From: Megaustenia siamemsis
Lineage: Eukaryota > Mollusca > Gastropoda > Stylommatophora > Ariophantidae
DNA: 64,000 bases
Assembly (NCBI GenBank): GCA_032433765.1
Contig: JAVIAB010000046.1
Location: 59,668,482 to 59,732,481 of the forward strand
Reading direction: 5' to 3'
Each line of letters begins with the position of its first letter. Positions within the stretch are counted from its first letter, which is position 1. The notes under the pieces were generated by a model. That model ran no database searches. It was not told where the DNA came from and worked only from the letters and a program-made list of their open reading frames with translations. Both the position numbers and the translations under genes were made by a program. Below are positions 44,756-53,438 of this stretch, piece after piece.

Positions 44756-47700
44756 TATCTATCTATCTATTGACCTTTCGAGCCGTAACCGGCCCATAGG
44801 GCGTAGACCAAGATACACCTTCTCCTATATGAATTTTTGTTCTAGCAGTTTTCTTTTAAAGATATTTTATCAAATCTCGCCATCTGTCTCTGTTCTGTGC
44901 AAGCAGTTCTATCTCATTGAGGGAGCCGATTCCTGCTGCTCTTGCCTCTCTCATCAATGTTCTTCTCAGTGTCTCCCTGGGTCTTCCTCTTTTTCTTTTA
45001 CCTGTTGTTTCCCATATGAGGGCTTGCTTTGCTATTCGATTATTATCTCTTCTCATCACATGTCCAACGTATGACCATCGTCTTTTCTTTATTACTGAAG
45101 ATATTAGTGGTTGATTGGCGATTTCTCTAATTTCCTCGTTTGTTTTGAATTCGTTCCATTCTATACCAAGTATTTTCCTTAGACATTTATTTTCGAATGC
45201 GTTCAACTTTGTTTCTATATCTCTTGTTGTTTTCCAGCTTTCACACGCATACGTAAGGGTTGATAGTACATTTGATTTGAATAGCCTAAGTTTTGTGTTT
45301 GTGCTAATGAGTTTTGATTTCCACAACTTTTCAAGGCTTCTGAAAGACATTGCTGCTTTAGCCAGTCTGATTCTAATTTCTTTGCTCGTATCCCCTTCTC
45401 GATCAATGTGACTTCCAAGATAGATGAAGTGATCGATCTCTTCTACTGGTTTGTTTTCCATGTATATTTTGTCACTTGTTGGAATTAAACTTTTCATGAC
45501 TTTAGTCTTTTCATGATTGACCTCAAGCCCAATTTTGCTGGCTATTGATGATAGTTCATTTGTGTTTTCCTGCATCGTTTTTATCTGATTGCTGATGAGA
45601 ACTATGTCATCAGCAAAGTCGAGGTCCTCCAAATGGTCTCCTTGTATCCATTCGATGCCTTTATTACCAGTGCAGCATTTCTTCATTATGAAGTCCATAA
45701 CAATTCCAAATAACAAGGGCGATAAAATACATCCTTGTTTAACCCCAGTTTCTATTGGGAAACATTCGCTCAGTCCTTCCTCTGTTCGAACTGCACATGT
45801 GTAACCATCATACATGTCTTTGATAATATTTATGATTTTTGATGGTAAGCCATATTGCTTCAGAATTTTCCACAAAGAATCTCTATGAATACTATCAAAT
45901 GCTTTTTTGAAGTCGATGAAGTTAAGTACAAAAGGTTTTTGCTTTTCAATGTGTTCCTCCAATATAAGTCGTAGAGTGAAAATGTGGTCAAGACAGCTTC
46001 TCCCTTTTCTAAACCCAGCCTGTTCTTCACGCATTACTGTATCTATTGAATCCTTTATTCTATTTAGGATGATTTTACAGAATAATTTTGAGGCAACTGA
46101 CAAAAGTGTCACGCCTCTCCAATTGTTACAATCTCTAAGATTGCCCTTTTTTGGGATCTTAACAATGATTCCTTTTTTCCATTTATGAGGCGTCTTCTCT
46201 GTTTTCCAAATGATGTTGAACATTTTTTGGAGATGTATTAAATTATGGCTATCAATTGCCTTGAGGATCTCAGCTGTTAACTTATCCTCTCCAGCAGCCT
46301 TGTTATTGGTCATTAGCTTTAAGGTGGTTTCTATTTCACTCAAGGTGAAGTCATCTAAATTTACATCTAATTCTGCTGCTGGTGTTTCAGCTTCAAAATC
46401 TATTAAACTGTGAGGTAGTGGACGGTTAAGAATTTCTTTGAAGTGTTCCGCCCAACGGGCTTTTATGTCTGCGCTTGTTGTTAGCATTAATCCAGATTTG
46501 TCTAGAATTGGTGTTCCACTGGATGTATAGGTGTTTGTCAGCATCTTTTGTACAGTATAAAGAGTTCTGCTGTCTCCTGTAATTGCAGCTGTCTCTGCTT
46601 TCTCTGCCAAGTTGTCTATATAAGCTCTTGTATCTCTTCTTGCCGAACTTTTCACTTTGTTGTCTAATTCTTTGTATGTTGCTTTTGCCAGAACCTTTCC
46701 AAGATCTGTCTTTACATTAGTCATGGCTCTCTTCGCTTCTCTTCTTTCTTTGATGTATTTCCATGTGGTGTCTGAGATCCAAGCTCGTTTTTCCATTTTC
46801 TTCAGTCCAGCACTTGCTTCTGCTGCTGTCATTAGTATTTTGCTCTGTGAGTCCCACATTTCATTGATATCTAAGTCTATTTCACCAAGTGCTGAATAAC
46901 AATTACTTAGCTCTATGTTAAACTTTTCCTTTATTGCTTCATCTTTCAGTTTATGACTATCAATTTTATGTGTAATTGACCTCTTCTGTTGGTTTCTAAA
47001 TTTTAATCTTATTTTCCCAATGCACAAGTTGTGGTCACTATTAACATCAGCACCTCTGTAAGCTCTTACATCTATTAATGATGATCTGAATTGTTGTTTA
47101 ATACATAGGTGGTCAATTTGATTTGAGGTTCTATCATCAGGAGATATCCATGTTGTTTTGTGGATATTTTTATGTGGAAATAATGTCCCACCTATAACTA
47201 AATTTTCTATTAAACATAATTCTATTAATCTTTCTCCATTCTGACTTGTTGTATTACAGCCTTCTCTCCCCATCACATGTTCCACTCCTGCGTTATCTTG
47301 TCCTACTTTGGCGTTGAAGTCTCCCATTACAATTAAAAGATCGTGTTTTGGTATTTTGTTTATAAGTTGTTGCAGTTGGTTATAAAAATCATCCTTAACT
47401 TCATCATCAGCTTCGTTAGTAGGCGCATAACATTGAATAATTGAAAGTCTTCCATGTTTTGTTTTGTATCGTGTTCGTATCAGACGGCTATTTACCGGTT
47501 CCCATTCTAATAAACTTCTTGCAGCTTTGTCTGTCATCATTATGCCTACTCCTTCACGGTGTTTTCCATCTTCCCTTCCAGAAAAAACTACTATTTTATT
47601 ATCAATAGATCTCCTACCTGTTCCAGGCCAGCGCATTTCGCTTAATCCTAAAATATCTAGATCGTATCTGTCCATCTCGCTCGCGACCTGTGCATGTTTC

Positions 47701-47933
47701 GTCGGAGCGGCCATTGTTCGCACATTCCAGAATCCTATTTTTGTTGTTGTTTTAGGGCCGAAAAAACTATCACTACTATCTACTGCTAATTTACACATTC
47801 TGTATCAGGTCTACGTTTCATTAACAACATCGTTTTTACGATAGCGGCTTGTTAAACCTCTGATCAACGGTTCTATACCAAGCCGGAGAAAAATAATTCC
47901 TCCATTTTGGAAACAACCGGAAAAGTTATAGTC
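44756..47933 (-). mobile_element. Full-length RTE-type LINE nested in the Polinton
   Basis: 3,178 bp on the minus strand, flanked by a 10-bp duplication tctttagagt (44746-44755 and 47934-47943). It has a ~135-bp 5' leader, one 980-codon ORF, a ~100-bp 3' UTR and a short 3' microsatellite tail (tatctatctatc on the + strand). A short 3' UTR with a simple-repeat tail is typical of RTE elements. The young copy at 10423-12975 is nearly identical, so the family moved recently. The insertion lies in the ~110-bp divergent promoter between the PLA2-like gene and the ATPase gene. Confidence 0.93.
44856..47798 (-). CDS. RTE-type endonuclease/reverse transcriptase
   Basis: 980 intact residues. N-terminal AP-type endonuclease: FWNVRTM (N25), GLSEMRW (E54), MGDFNAKVG (D160, N162), SNQIDH (D229) and NSDHN (254-257). 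Reverse transcriptase: QAGFRKGRSCLDHIF, FIDFKKAFDSIH (about 629), GVKQGCILSPLLFG and LDFADDIVLIS with the catalytic ADD near 728. The C-terminal block RRWSYVGHVMRRDNNRIA...RKRGRPRETLRRTL follows. The protein nicks target DNA and copies its RNA there. There are no stops or frameshifts, so this copy may still be active. Antisense open frames in this interval are shadows. Confidence 0.97.
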   Translation of the reverse strand: MCKLAVDSSDSFFGPKTTTKIGFWNVRTMAAPTKHAQVASEMDRYDLDILGLSEMRWPGTGRRSIDNKIVVFSGREDGKHREGVGIMMTDKAARSLLEWEPVNSRLIRTRYKTKHGRLSIIQCYAPTNEADDEVKDDFYNQLQQLINKIPKHDLLIVMGDFNAKVGQDNAGVEHVMGREGCNTTSQNGERLIELCLIENLVIGGTLFPHKNIHKTTWISPDDRTSNQIDHLCIKQQFRSSLIDVRAYRGADVNSDHNLCIGKIRLKFRNQQKRSITHKIDSHKLKDEAIKEKFNIELSNCYSALGEIDLDINEMWDSQSKILMTAAEASAGLKKMEKRAWISDTTWKYIKERREAKRAMTNVKTDLGKVLAKATYKELDNKVKSSARRDTRAYIDNLAEKAETAAITGDSRTLYTVQKMLTNTYTSSGTPILDKSGLMLTTSADIKARWAEHFKEILNRPLPHSLIDFEAETPAAELDVNLDDFTLSEIETTLKLMTNNKAAGEDKLTAEILKAIDSHNLIHLQKMFNIIWKTEKTPHKWKKGIIVKIPKKGNLRDCNNWRGVTLLSVASKLFCKIILNRIKDSIDTVMREEQAGFRKGRSCLDHIFTLRLILEEHIEKQKPFVLNFIDFKKAFDSIHRDSLWKILKQYGLPSKIINIIKDMYDGYTCAVRTEEGLSECFPIETGVKQGCILSPLLFGIVMDFIMKKCCTGNKGIEWIQGDHLEDLDFADDIVLISNQIKTMQENTNELSSIASKIGLEVNHEKTKVMKSLIPTSDKIYMENKPVEEIDHFIYLGSHIDREGDTSKEIRIRLAKAAMSFRSLEKLWKSKLISTNTKLRLFKSNVLSTLTYACESWKTTRDIETKLNAFENKCLRKILGIEWNEFKTNEEIREIANQPLISSVIKKRRWSYVGHVMRRDNNRIAKQALIWETTGKRKRGRPRETLRRTLMREARAAGIGSLNEIELLAQNRDRWRDLIKYL

Positions 47934-48011
47934 TCTTTAGAGTCTCCTCATTTAAAGTGGGAGTGTGTTGTTTACAGCGAAGGCAGTACATCTCTTCCTA
48001 AATATAGAAGT

Positions 48012-48701
48012 ATGGAAATCTTAAATTTAGATCTTGATGAATCGAATCCACACGAGCACAAACACCATTGGCTGCTTCCTAGTAGCATCCGTTGTGTAAT
48101 TTGCGGCCCGTCCGGATGTGGTAAAACAAACCTGATGCTCAATCTCCTCCTAAGAAAGGATTTCCTTAAATACAATAGACTGCATATATACTCAAAATCC
48201 CTTAGACAAGAGAAATACCAGTGGCTGCAGGACTGGGCGGATGCCATTAAATCGGTCACTGGGAAAGAGGTAGCCTCGTTTCACAGCATATCAGATGATA
48301 TCATCCCAGTAGAGAGTCTGAACAAAAACGAACGTAGCATTATGGTATTTGATGACGTTATGTTGGAAAAACAAACCCCCATCGAGAAATACTTCAGCCA
48401 AGGCCGTCACGGTGGTGCGGACTCATTCTATCTAACGCAGAATTATTTCAGGATTCCCAAACAAACGATTCGAGATAATTGTAACATGCTTATCATATTT
48501 AATCAAGACACGAAAAACTTGCGCGCCATACATGACACCTATGTGTGTGGTGACATGCCTTTCGAAGAATTTCGAAACTTCTTTAGTGCGTGCACGCGCG
48601 AGCCGTACGGGTTCTGTTGTATCGATCTGACCAGCCGGGCCTATGATGGTCGGTATCGATGTGGATTTGATCGATTCTACATACCGAAGTCATCTATTTA
48701 A
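48012..48701 (+). CDS. ATP: Polinton packaging ATPase (FtsK/HerA, A32-like)
   Basis: About 229 residues from ATG 48012. The frame is open further upstream to a TTG at 47907, but that part reads into the RTE insertion, so the ATG is preferred. Walker A is CGPSGCGKTN; Walker B is SIMVFDDVML; a sensor-like YLTQNYFRIPKQTIRDN follows. It matches the Polinton/adintovirus family of DNA-packaging ATPases that pump genomes into capsids. It is the first gene of the rightward morphogenesis cluster. The frame is intact, but the promoter region has been displaced by the LINE. Confidence 0.93.
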   Translation: MEILNLDLDESNPHEHKHHWLLPSSIRCVICGPSGCGKTNLMLNLLLRKDFLKYNRLHIYSKSLRQEKYQWLQDWADAIKSVTGKEVASFHSISDDIIPVESLNKNERSIMVFDDVMLEKQTPIEKYFSQGRHGGADSFYLTQNYFRIPKQTIRDNCNMLIIFNQDTKNLRAIHDTYVCGDMPFEEFRNFFSACTREPYGFCCIDLTSRAYDGRYRCGFDRFYIPKSSI

Positions 48702-48940
48702 AGTAGGGATGAAATCTATTTGAAGTAGGGATGTGGCGTAAAGTAACCGACATGCGCGAACGTACAGCCCTCGTCCGGAACTACCTAGCACTCAGGGACC
48801 AGGCTCGGCAACGCCTTCAAACAGAAACACTAGAGAGTCGTCTCTGCAGGAAGAGGCAGCCAAACTTTTCAAACCAATCACCTCACACCAAGCAGCGGAG
48901 ATAGGAAAAGTCACAGCCGCAATAGAGCGCTTGCCAGCAC

Positions 48941-48975
48941 CTTCACTGCGCGAGGCTTTTACCCGTCCGGAGGAC
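48941..48975 (+). repeat. DHR copy 5
   Basis: In frame as SLREAFTRPED, with shared flank accgacggcacgtcaag after it. Confidence 0.92.
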
Positions 48976-49021
48976 ACCGACGGCACGTCAAGTCAAGCCT
49001 ACGCACTCCACGGAGCGGCAC

Positions 49022-49055
49022 CTTCGCTGCGCGAGGCTTTACCCGTCCGGAGGAC
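49022..49055 (+). repeat. DHR copy 6
   Basis: Same flank as copy 5, but one T missing in the central T-run. The downstream reading changes to LPVRRTPTARQ. Confidence 0.92.
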
Positions 49056-49387
49056 ACCGACGGCACGTCAAGACATGCCTCTGCCGGTAGAAGATGCCCC
49101 CACGCTATATATTAGTCCCGACCAAGGGTTGGATATTGAAGTGATAAGGCGCCACAGATTTAAGCCCCCCAGCGAGCTCGACCTCAGCGACACACAAGAA
49201 ATTACCAACACCATCAATCGTGTAAATTACATCAACCGCCATGTACTGGGGGCGGAAAAAAAGCGTAAAGTCACCACAGAAGAAAGAAAGCAGCAATTAA
49301 CGATGGAAAAGGACGCTCTAAAACAATATAGTGAACGTCTTCGCCTACTAACACAGGGTTACAGGCTCGTCCGATCTAGTGTGGCTA

Positions 49388-49422
49388 CTTCGCTGCGCGA
49401 GGCTTTTACCCGTCCGGAGGAC
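49388..49422 (+). repeat. DHR copy 7
   Basis: Complete copy, in frame as SLREAFTRPED in the same conserved virion-type gene. Confidence 0.92.
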
Positions 49423-49697
49423 GCTACAGGTAGTGGGTTGAAACTGAAGGGAAACCGGTTTGGATCCCTCACAATCGACCCGCAAGCTTTGCAGGCGGGG
49501 AAACTGCGGGCGTTCGACAATGGTGACAATCTTGTGTTCGAAGCCCCGGCAGATGATTCGCTTTACACTCTCCTCACAAAACGCTTTTTAAAAACGATGC
49601 AATATACCCCCGAGGCTGTCAAAACTTTCCAGCGGCTGGCTGAACTTGCCGGCTTGCCTCTCCATGGGCGAAAGAGCAAAAAACACCAGCTGATAAG

Positions 49698-49732
49698 GTC
49701 CTCCGGACGGGTAAAAGCCTCGCACAGCGAAG
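49698..49732 (-). repeat. DHR copy 8, antisense to its gene
   Basis: Opposite orientation to copies 5-7. It is read in the gene as SSGRVKASHSE and is still open. Confidence 0.92.
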
Positions 49733-49930
49733 GTGGGGCTTTGCAATATTATAAGGATCCAGAAGCGCTAGTTGAAAGGCTACAGCTATTAGCTGCCTCG
49801 AAGCGTGCAGGTAATACGGGCCTTGATAATGAAATTTCGGCTATTTTAGACGAGCTCCTTCGCAGTGGCGCGGCTCCTAAGGCTTTGATTCTCGAATTGA
49901 ACAGAAGCCTCCTATAAGTGCATACCCCAA

Positions 49931-50707
49931 ATGGAGTTTCAGTTACAGAAGATTGAAAGCCATCTTCGCCCTAAAGAGGGTAACTCTTTCGTATTTTCGT
50001 CAAACAGCACCGACTGGACAACCACCTTCTCTCCGCCCTTTTACCTCGAACCCAACAATAAGTACGAATTAGCTCTAGTCAATTTGTAGACATATAACGC
50101 TGTCCCCAACATTACAGAAAGTAATAATACTTTCGTCTACAGCCCAGACGCAGGGGTTACCTGGAAGACAATTTCATTACCAGAAGGAAGCTACGAACTC
50201 GCTCAAATCAACGATGAGATTCAATGCCAGCTGAAGGGCAGCGGTGATTGGAATTCTGAGACGCAGGCACATAACATAGTTGTAGGAGCAAACAGGGCAA
50301 CATTACGTGCCAACATCGAGATTACGAACCCTAGCTACAGAGTTGACATGAGCAAATCTACCATTGCGTCGACTCTCGGATTCGAGCCGAGGGTGCTATC
50401 CACTACTGGATTCCACACAGGGGACAAACCAGTAGACATTTCAACACTTAGTAGCATACTTGTAAACTGCGATCTAGTCGGTGGTTCTTACCTGAATGGC
50501 ACCAACCACCCCGTTCTGTACAGCTTCTACCCAGGCGTACAACCTGGATTTAAGATCATTGAGACTCCACACAATTTGGTTTATTTGCCGGTAAGCCAGC
50601 GTGGCAGTATTCAAAGAATACGCTTGTGGCTAACGGATCAGAATGGCTCTCAATTGAATCTCCGAGGGGAACGAATTACAGCTAGATTACATCTTCGGCG
50701 GATTTGA
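49931..50707 (+). pseudogene. Polinton minor capsid (penton-like, single jelly roll), in-frame stop
   Basis: Starts at ATG 49931 (MEFQLQKIESHLRPKEGNSF) and runs in one frame to 50707, except for TAG at 50087-50089. Total length of about 258 codons fits the family. Diagnostic C-terminal pieces are ILVNCDLVGGSYLNG, VLYSFYPGVQPGFKI, NLVYLPV and LRGERITARLHLR. This jelly-roll protein forms the fivefold vertices of Polinton-like virions. The early stop removes most of the protein. Downstream restart at ATG 50348 would give only the C-terminal half. It lies between the preceding virion-type gene (13-bp gap) and the small basic gene. Confidence 0.88.
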
Positions 50708-50765
50708 AGTAAAATTCTTACATTAAACATTTTGACTGTCATTATAGAAAATCTTCTAAGCTACC

Positions 50766-51156
50766 ATGTTGATAATTTCGCGGAACGTGGCAGAGGGAAA
50801 CCGGCGGATGAAAAGACAGCGCTATGTAATCGGACTGGATACAACCCGTGGTGCGGGCCATTGGGGGTGTCGGTAAATTCGTTGTGGCAAACAAAGGCGC
50901 TATAGCAAATGTAGCGGACGTGGCCGGTAAAGTTTCTAAGGCCGGCGCTACAACCGCAGCCTCAATTAAGCAAATCGCTGACATAGTCCGCAGCAAAGCA
51001 CGCTCGTCCACGCGAGCCGCTACAGGGCCGGAGAGAGTTATCTCTGAAAAAACCTTAGAGATTCTGCATGGGCTTGCGGCCCCCACGACTGAAGCGGCAC
51101 GTCAAAATATCAACAGTCGGATAGCAGGCTCGGGTTTTAGAAAAATTCTTTATTAG
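50766..51156 (+). pseudogene. Small basic virion/core-like protein, likely frameshifted
   Basis: ATG 50766 gives MLIISRN...RRMKRQRYVIGLD and stops at 50876. In the next frame, open from about 50830, the sequence continues FVVANKGAIANVADVAGKVS to 51156, ending SRIAGSGFRKILY. A frameshift near 50850-50875 would join a basic N-terminus to an Ala/Lys-rich body, as in small core proteins of adenovirus-like elements. IAGS|G near the end fits the adenain consensus (M/I/L)xGx|G, suggesting processing by the element's own protease. The frame join is an inference; the downstream frame alone lacks an ATG. Confidence 0.55.
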
Positions 51157-51192
51157 AAAATAGAATTGTTTCTATATCTGAAGTAAATTTCT

Positions 51193-52491
51193 ATGGCGGC
51201 TACACAAGAAATTACCGATGAAATGTTGACTCTTGTAGAGCAGACGCTTGTTGACGAGAGCATCGAGTCGTACGTCTACAAGGAGTATCACCCACAAAAC
51301 CCCGCCACAATAAACAACAATCAGGATATAGCAATCGAAGTAAACTTCCAAGACGTTTACACACACCCGTCTAAAAGTTTTCTCAATGTTGAAGGGAGGC
51401 TAGCATCCGGCACAGAAGTCGACTACACACCTACAACGCTTGCTTCGCTCGTAAATAACGCCGTTATGTACATGTTCTCGCGGCTAAGGTACCGGCTCAA
51501 TGATCAAGATATTGAGAATGTTCTCAACCCTGGCCAAGCCACAACAATTAAGGGCCTGTTGACATATGGAGATGATTTTTCAAAGGCCGAGGGTCTTAAC
51601 ATGTGCTGGCAAAAAGATACCTCAGCGGCGGCTGAATCAGCTAATACTGGGTGGGAGGCCCGACGGCAGCTAGTAGTGGTCAAGCCGAATCCAAGCGGGA
51701 CGTTTTCGTTCTGCGTCCCGTTAAGCCACCTGTTCGGTTTTTGCGAGGACTACCGCAAGGTGGTTTATGGTTGTAAACATTCGTTGATATTATCTCGTGA
51801 ATCAGATACCAAAGGCATATTTCGCGATGCTGCGGCGCCTAGAGGGAAAGTCACGCTAACTAAGCTTGCCTGGGTAATACCGCACGTCATGCCTTCTTTG
51901 GCTGCCAAGACAGAATTAGTAGAGCAGATAGCCAAGAAAGTTAAAGTGCCGATATCTTTTCGAGCTCTTCAATGCGAAAGCTTTGCCGTGCCGGAAGCCA
52001 GTTCGTTTACCTGGACTCTCTCCATTACGTCGGGCACTGAAAAACCACGATGGCTTTTGGTGGCTTTCCAAACCAACCGCGATAGCCAGACCAGCAATCC
52101 GGCTTGCTTTGACCATGTAAATTTAACTGACATTCATGTGAGGTTAAATACCGATCAGTATCCTGACTCCGAGGAAAAAATGGACTTTGTACAGCGAAAG
52201 ATTTCCAGGGCTTACAAGAGGTTATGTGACTTTAAGGCAGAATACTATGGTATTGAGGGAAGCGTGTCCTCAAACCAGGTGACTCCGCTCGAATTTGTAG
52301 AATTATACCCAATCCACGTCATCGATGTCCGCAGACAGTCGGAGCGGTTGAAAACGGCTGTCCAAACTGTACAGGTCAGGGCGACTTTTGGAAACAACGT
52401 GCCAGCAGGAACCATGGCCTACGCAGTGCTCATTAGCGACCGGCTGCTGACGCTAGAGTCTGACGGCACGAAATTTAGCAAATTGTATTAA
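51193..52491 (+). CDS. Polinton major capsid protein (double jelly roll)
   Basis: 432 residues, intact, ATG with clear spacing from the previous gene. Signature stretches are VDYTPTTLASLVNNAVMYMF, RYRLNDQDIENVLNPGQATT, SFCVPLSHLFGFCEDYRKVV and VIDVRRQSERLKTAVQTV. They match the Polinton/adintovirus hexon-type capsid protein, which forms pseudo-hexagonal trimers with two jelly-roll domains. The length is in the expected 400-500 range for compact members. It lies between the small basic gene and the pX-like gene. This is one of the few large virion genes here without a lesion or repeat insertion. Confidence 0.93.
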   Translation: MAATQEITDEMLTLVEQTLVDESIESYVYKEYHPQNPATINNNQDIAIEVNFQDVYTHPSKSFLNVEGRLASGTEVDYTPTTLASLVNNAVMYMFSRLRYRLNDQDIENVLNPGQATTIKGLLTYGDDFSKAEGLNMCWQKDTSAAAESANTGWEARRQLVVVKPNPSGTFSFCVPLSHLFGFCEDYRKVVYGCKHSLILSRESDTKGIFRDAAAPRGKVTLTKLAWVIPHVMPSLAAKTELVEQIAKKVKVPISFRALQCESFAVPEASSFTWTLSITSGTEKPRWLLVAFQTNRDSQTSNPACFDHVNLTDIHVRLNTDQYPDSEEKMDFVQRKISRAYKRLCDFKAEYYGIEGSVSSNQVTPLEFVELYPIHVIDVRRQSERLKTAVQTVQVRATFGNNVPAGTMAYAVLISDRLLTLESDGTKFSKLY

Positions 52492-52524
52492 ACAAAAATC
52501 TCCATCAATATACAGTATAGGAAA

Positions 52525-53022
52525 ATGAAGTATACTCCTTTTGGGTTAACACTTACGCAGGGGCAGAAAGAATCATTGGCAAAAGCCGCCCATGATGGGG
52601 TAGGCGTTACTATTCGGCTGACGGTTGAGCAGCTTCATGGCGACGATACCCTGGGGCTCACTAAGCGCCAAATAGCTCACCTTGAGAAGAAACGCGCCGC
52701 CAGTGCTGGGGCCGAGCTCGTTATTTCCAAAACACAGCTAGCGGCTCAAAAAACGGGTGGGTTTCTCCCGTTTTTACCCTTAATATTAGGCGGGCTCGCT
52801 GCAGCGGGGTCGCTAGCAGGAGGTAGTGCGGCTATCGCGAAAGCAGTCGACGATAAAAAAGCGAGTGCTCGAGCCCAGGCTGAGGCCGAACGCCACAATC
52901 GTGAGGTTGAGAAACAGCTTGCTGGTGCGGGGTTGTTTCTGGCCCCATCGGCGAGCACGGGGCGCGGCATGTGCCCTAAATGTAAGGGGTCAGGGCTCTA
53001 CTTGGCGCCCCAAAAAAAGTAG
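52525..53022 (+). CDS. pX/pVI-like virion protein with hydrophobic segment
   Basis: 165 residues, ATG 34 bp after the capsid gene. A hydrophobic, Gly/Ala-rich segment FLPFLPLILGGLAAAGSL (near 80-98) may insert in membranes. It is followed by a charged coiled-coil-like stretch and two similar ends, GAGLFLAP and GSGLYLAP. CPKCKGSG gives a small Cys pair. Sites LAGG|S and LAGA|G fit the adenain protease consensus. The GxGLYL repeat endings are widespread in Polinton and adintovirus proteins compared with adenovirus pX/pVI (family resemblance from memory). It probably acts as a cement or membrane-lytic peptide after cleavage. The next gene overlaps its end in another frame. Confidence 0.75.
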   Translation: MKYTPFGLTLTQGQKESLAKAAHDGVGVTIRLTVEQLHGDDTLGLTKRQIAHLEKKRAASAGAELVISKTQLAAQKTGGFLPFLPLILGGLAAAGSLAGGSAAIAKAVDDKKASARAQAEAERHNREVEKQLAGAGLFLAPSASTGRGMCPKCKGSGLYLAPQKK

Positions 53023-53438
53023 AACCCCTGAGCAATTTTGATATTGAAAAGGCCGGCCGTACCATCCCCCACTTTCGTGGCGTGTTTTCGCGAAACACCC
53101 TGCCTAACAAGATTTCTCAGAAAGAATGCGGCATAGTTAATCTCGACTCCAGCAGTGGTGGGGGCACCCACTGGGTGGCGTATTACAAAGATGGCCGTAC
53201 GATTTGTTATTTCGATAGCTTTGGGTTGGATCCCCCCAAGGAACTCGTGGAATATCTGTCCTCCGGACGGGTAAAAGCTTCGCGCAGCGAGGGTCTTCCT
53301 ATACAGACACAGACGTTCCAACTGCAGAGACCCGAAGAGGTTATCTGCGGCCACCTATGTCTTCGAGTGTTGTGTGAACTCGCAGCTGGAAATGCTTTTA
53401 AAAATGTGATCTTACACATAGCTAAACAGAGAGTGTGA
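53019..53438 (+). CDS. PRO: Adenain-like cysteine protease with repeat insertion
   Basis: The frame is open from before 53019, but no ATG precedes PLSNFDIEKA. The family start position holds GTA here, so the start may be lost or non-ATG (GTG at 53082 is too late). Catalytic residues are THW (His), YFDSFG (Asp) and VICGHLCL (Cys), with a Gln shortly upstream, the adenovirus-protease/ULP order. The 33-bp repeat (53258-53292) inserts SSGRVKASRSE between the Asp and Cys motifs, which could impair folding. The enzyme matures virion proteins at (M/I/L)xGx|G-type sites, some of which occur in the neighbouring genes. The stop overlaps the next ATG (TGATG). Confidence 0.85.
   Translation, partial: VEPLSNFDIEKAGRTIPHFRGVFSRNTLPNKISQKECGIVNLDSSSGGGTHWVAYYKDGRTICYFDSFGLDPPKELVEYLSSGRVKASRSEGLPIQTQTFQLQRPEEVICGHLCLRVLCELAAGNAFKNVILHIAKQRV
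53258..53292 (-). repeat. DHR copy 9, inside the protease
   Basis: Read as SSGRVKASRSE between the catalytic Asp and Cys motifs of the protease. Confidence 0.92.

Larger units (their letters stand above)
48731..49917 (+). pseudogene. Conserved Polinton virion-type protein, frameshifted, with four repeat insertions
   Basis: ATG at 48731 opens MWRKVTDMRERTALV, but the frame closes at about 48903. The better continuation (EEAAKLFKPITSHQAAEIGK) is in another frame, so a frameshift lies near 48830-48845. The long frame then runs to 49917. The C-terminal part (FGSLTIDPQAL, LLTKRFLKTMQYTPEAVKTF, ALVERLQLLAASKRAGNTG) matches my memory of a conserved, unnamed Polinton protein. Four copies of the 33-bp repeat lie inside: three sense (48941, 49022, 49388) and one antisense (49698). 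The second has lost a T and shifts the local frame. Function unknown; a capsid or core role is inferred from its position. Confidence 0.7.

Noticed and set aside
45589..47844. Plus-strand ORFs across the RTE (up to 126 aa)
   Set aside because: Shadows of the intact 980-codon frame on the minus strand.
47907..48011. Earlier (TTG) start for the packaging ATPase
   Set aside because: The upstream codons lie in or next to the RTE insertion (target duplication at 47934-47943); ATG 48012 is the first start in Polinton sequence.
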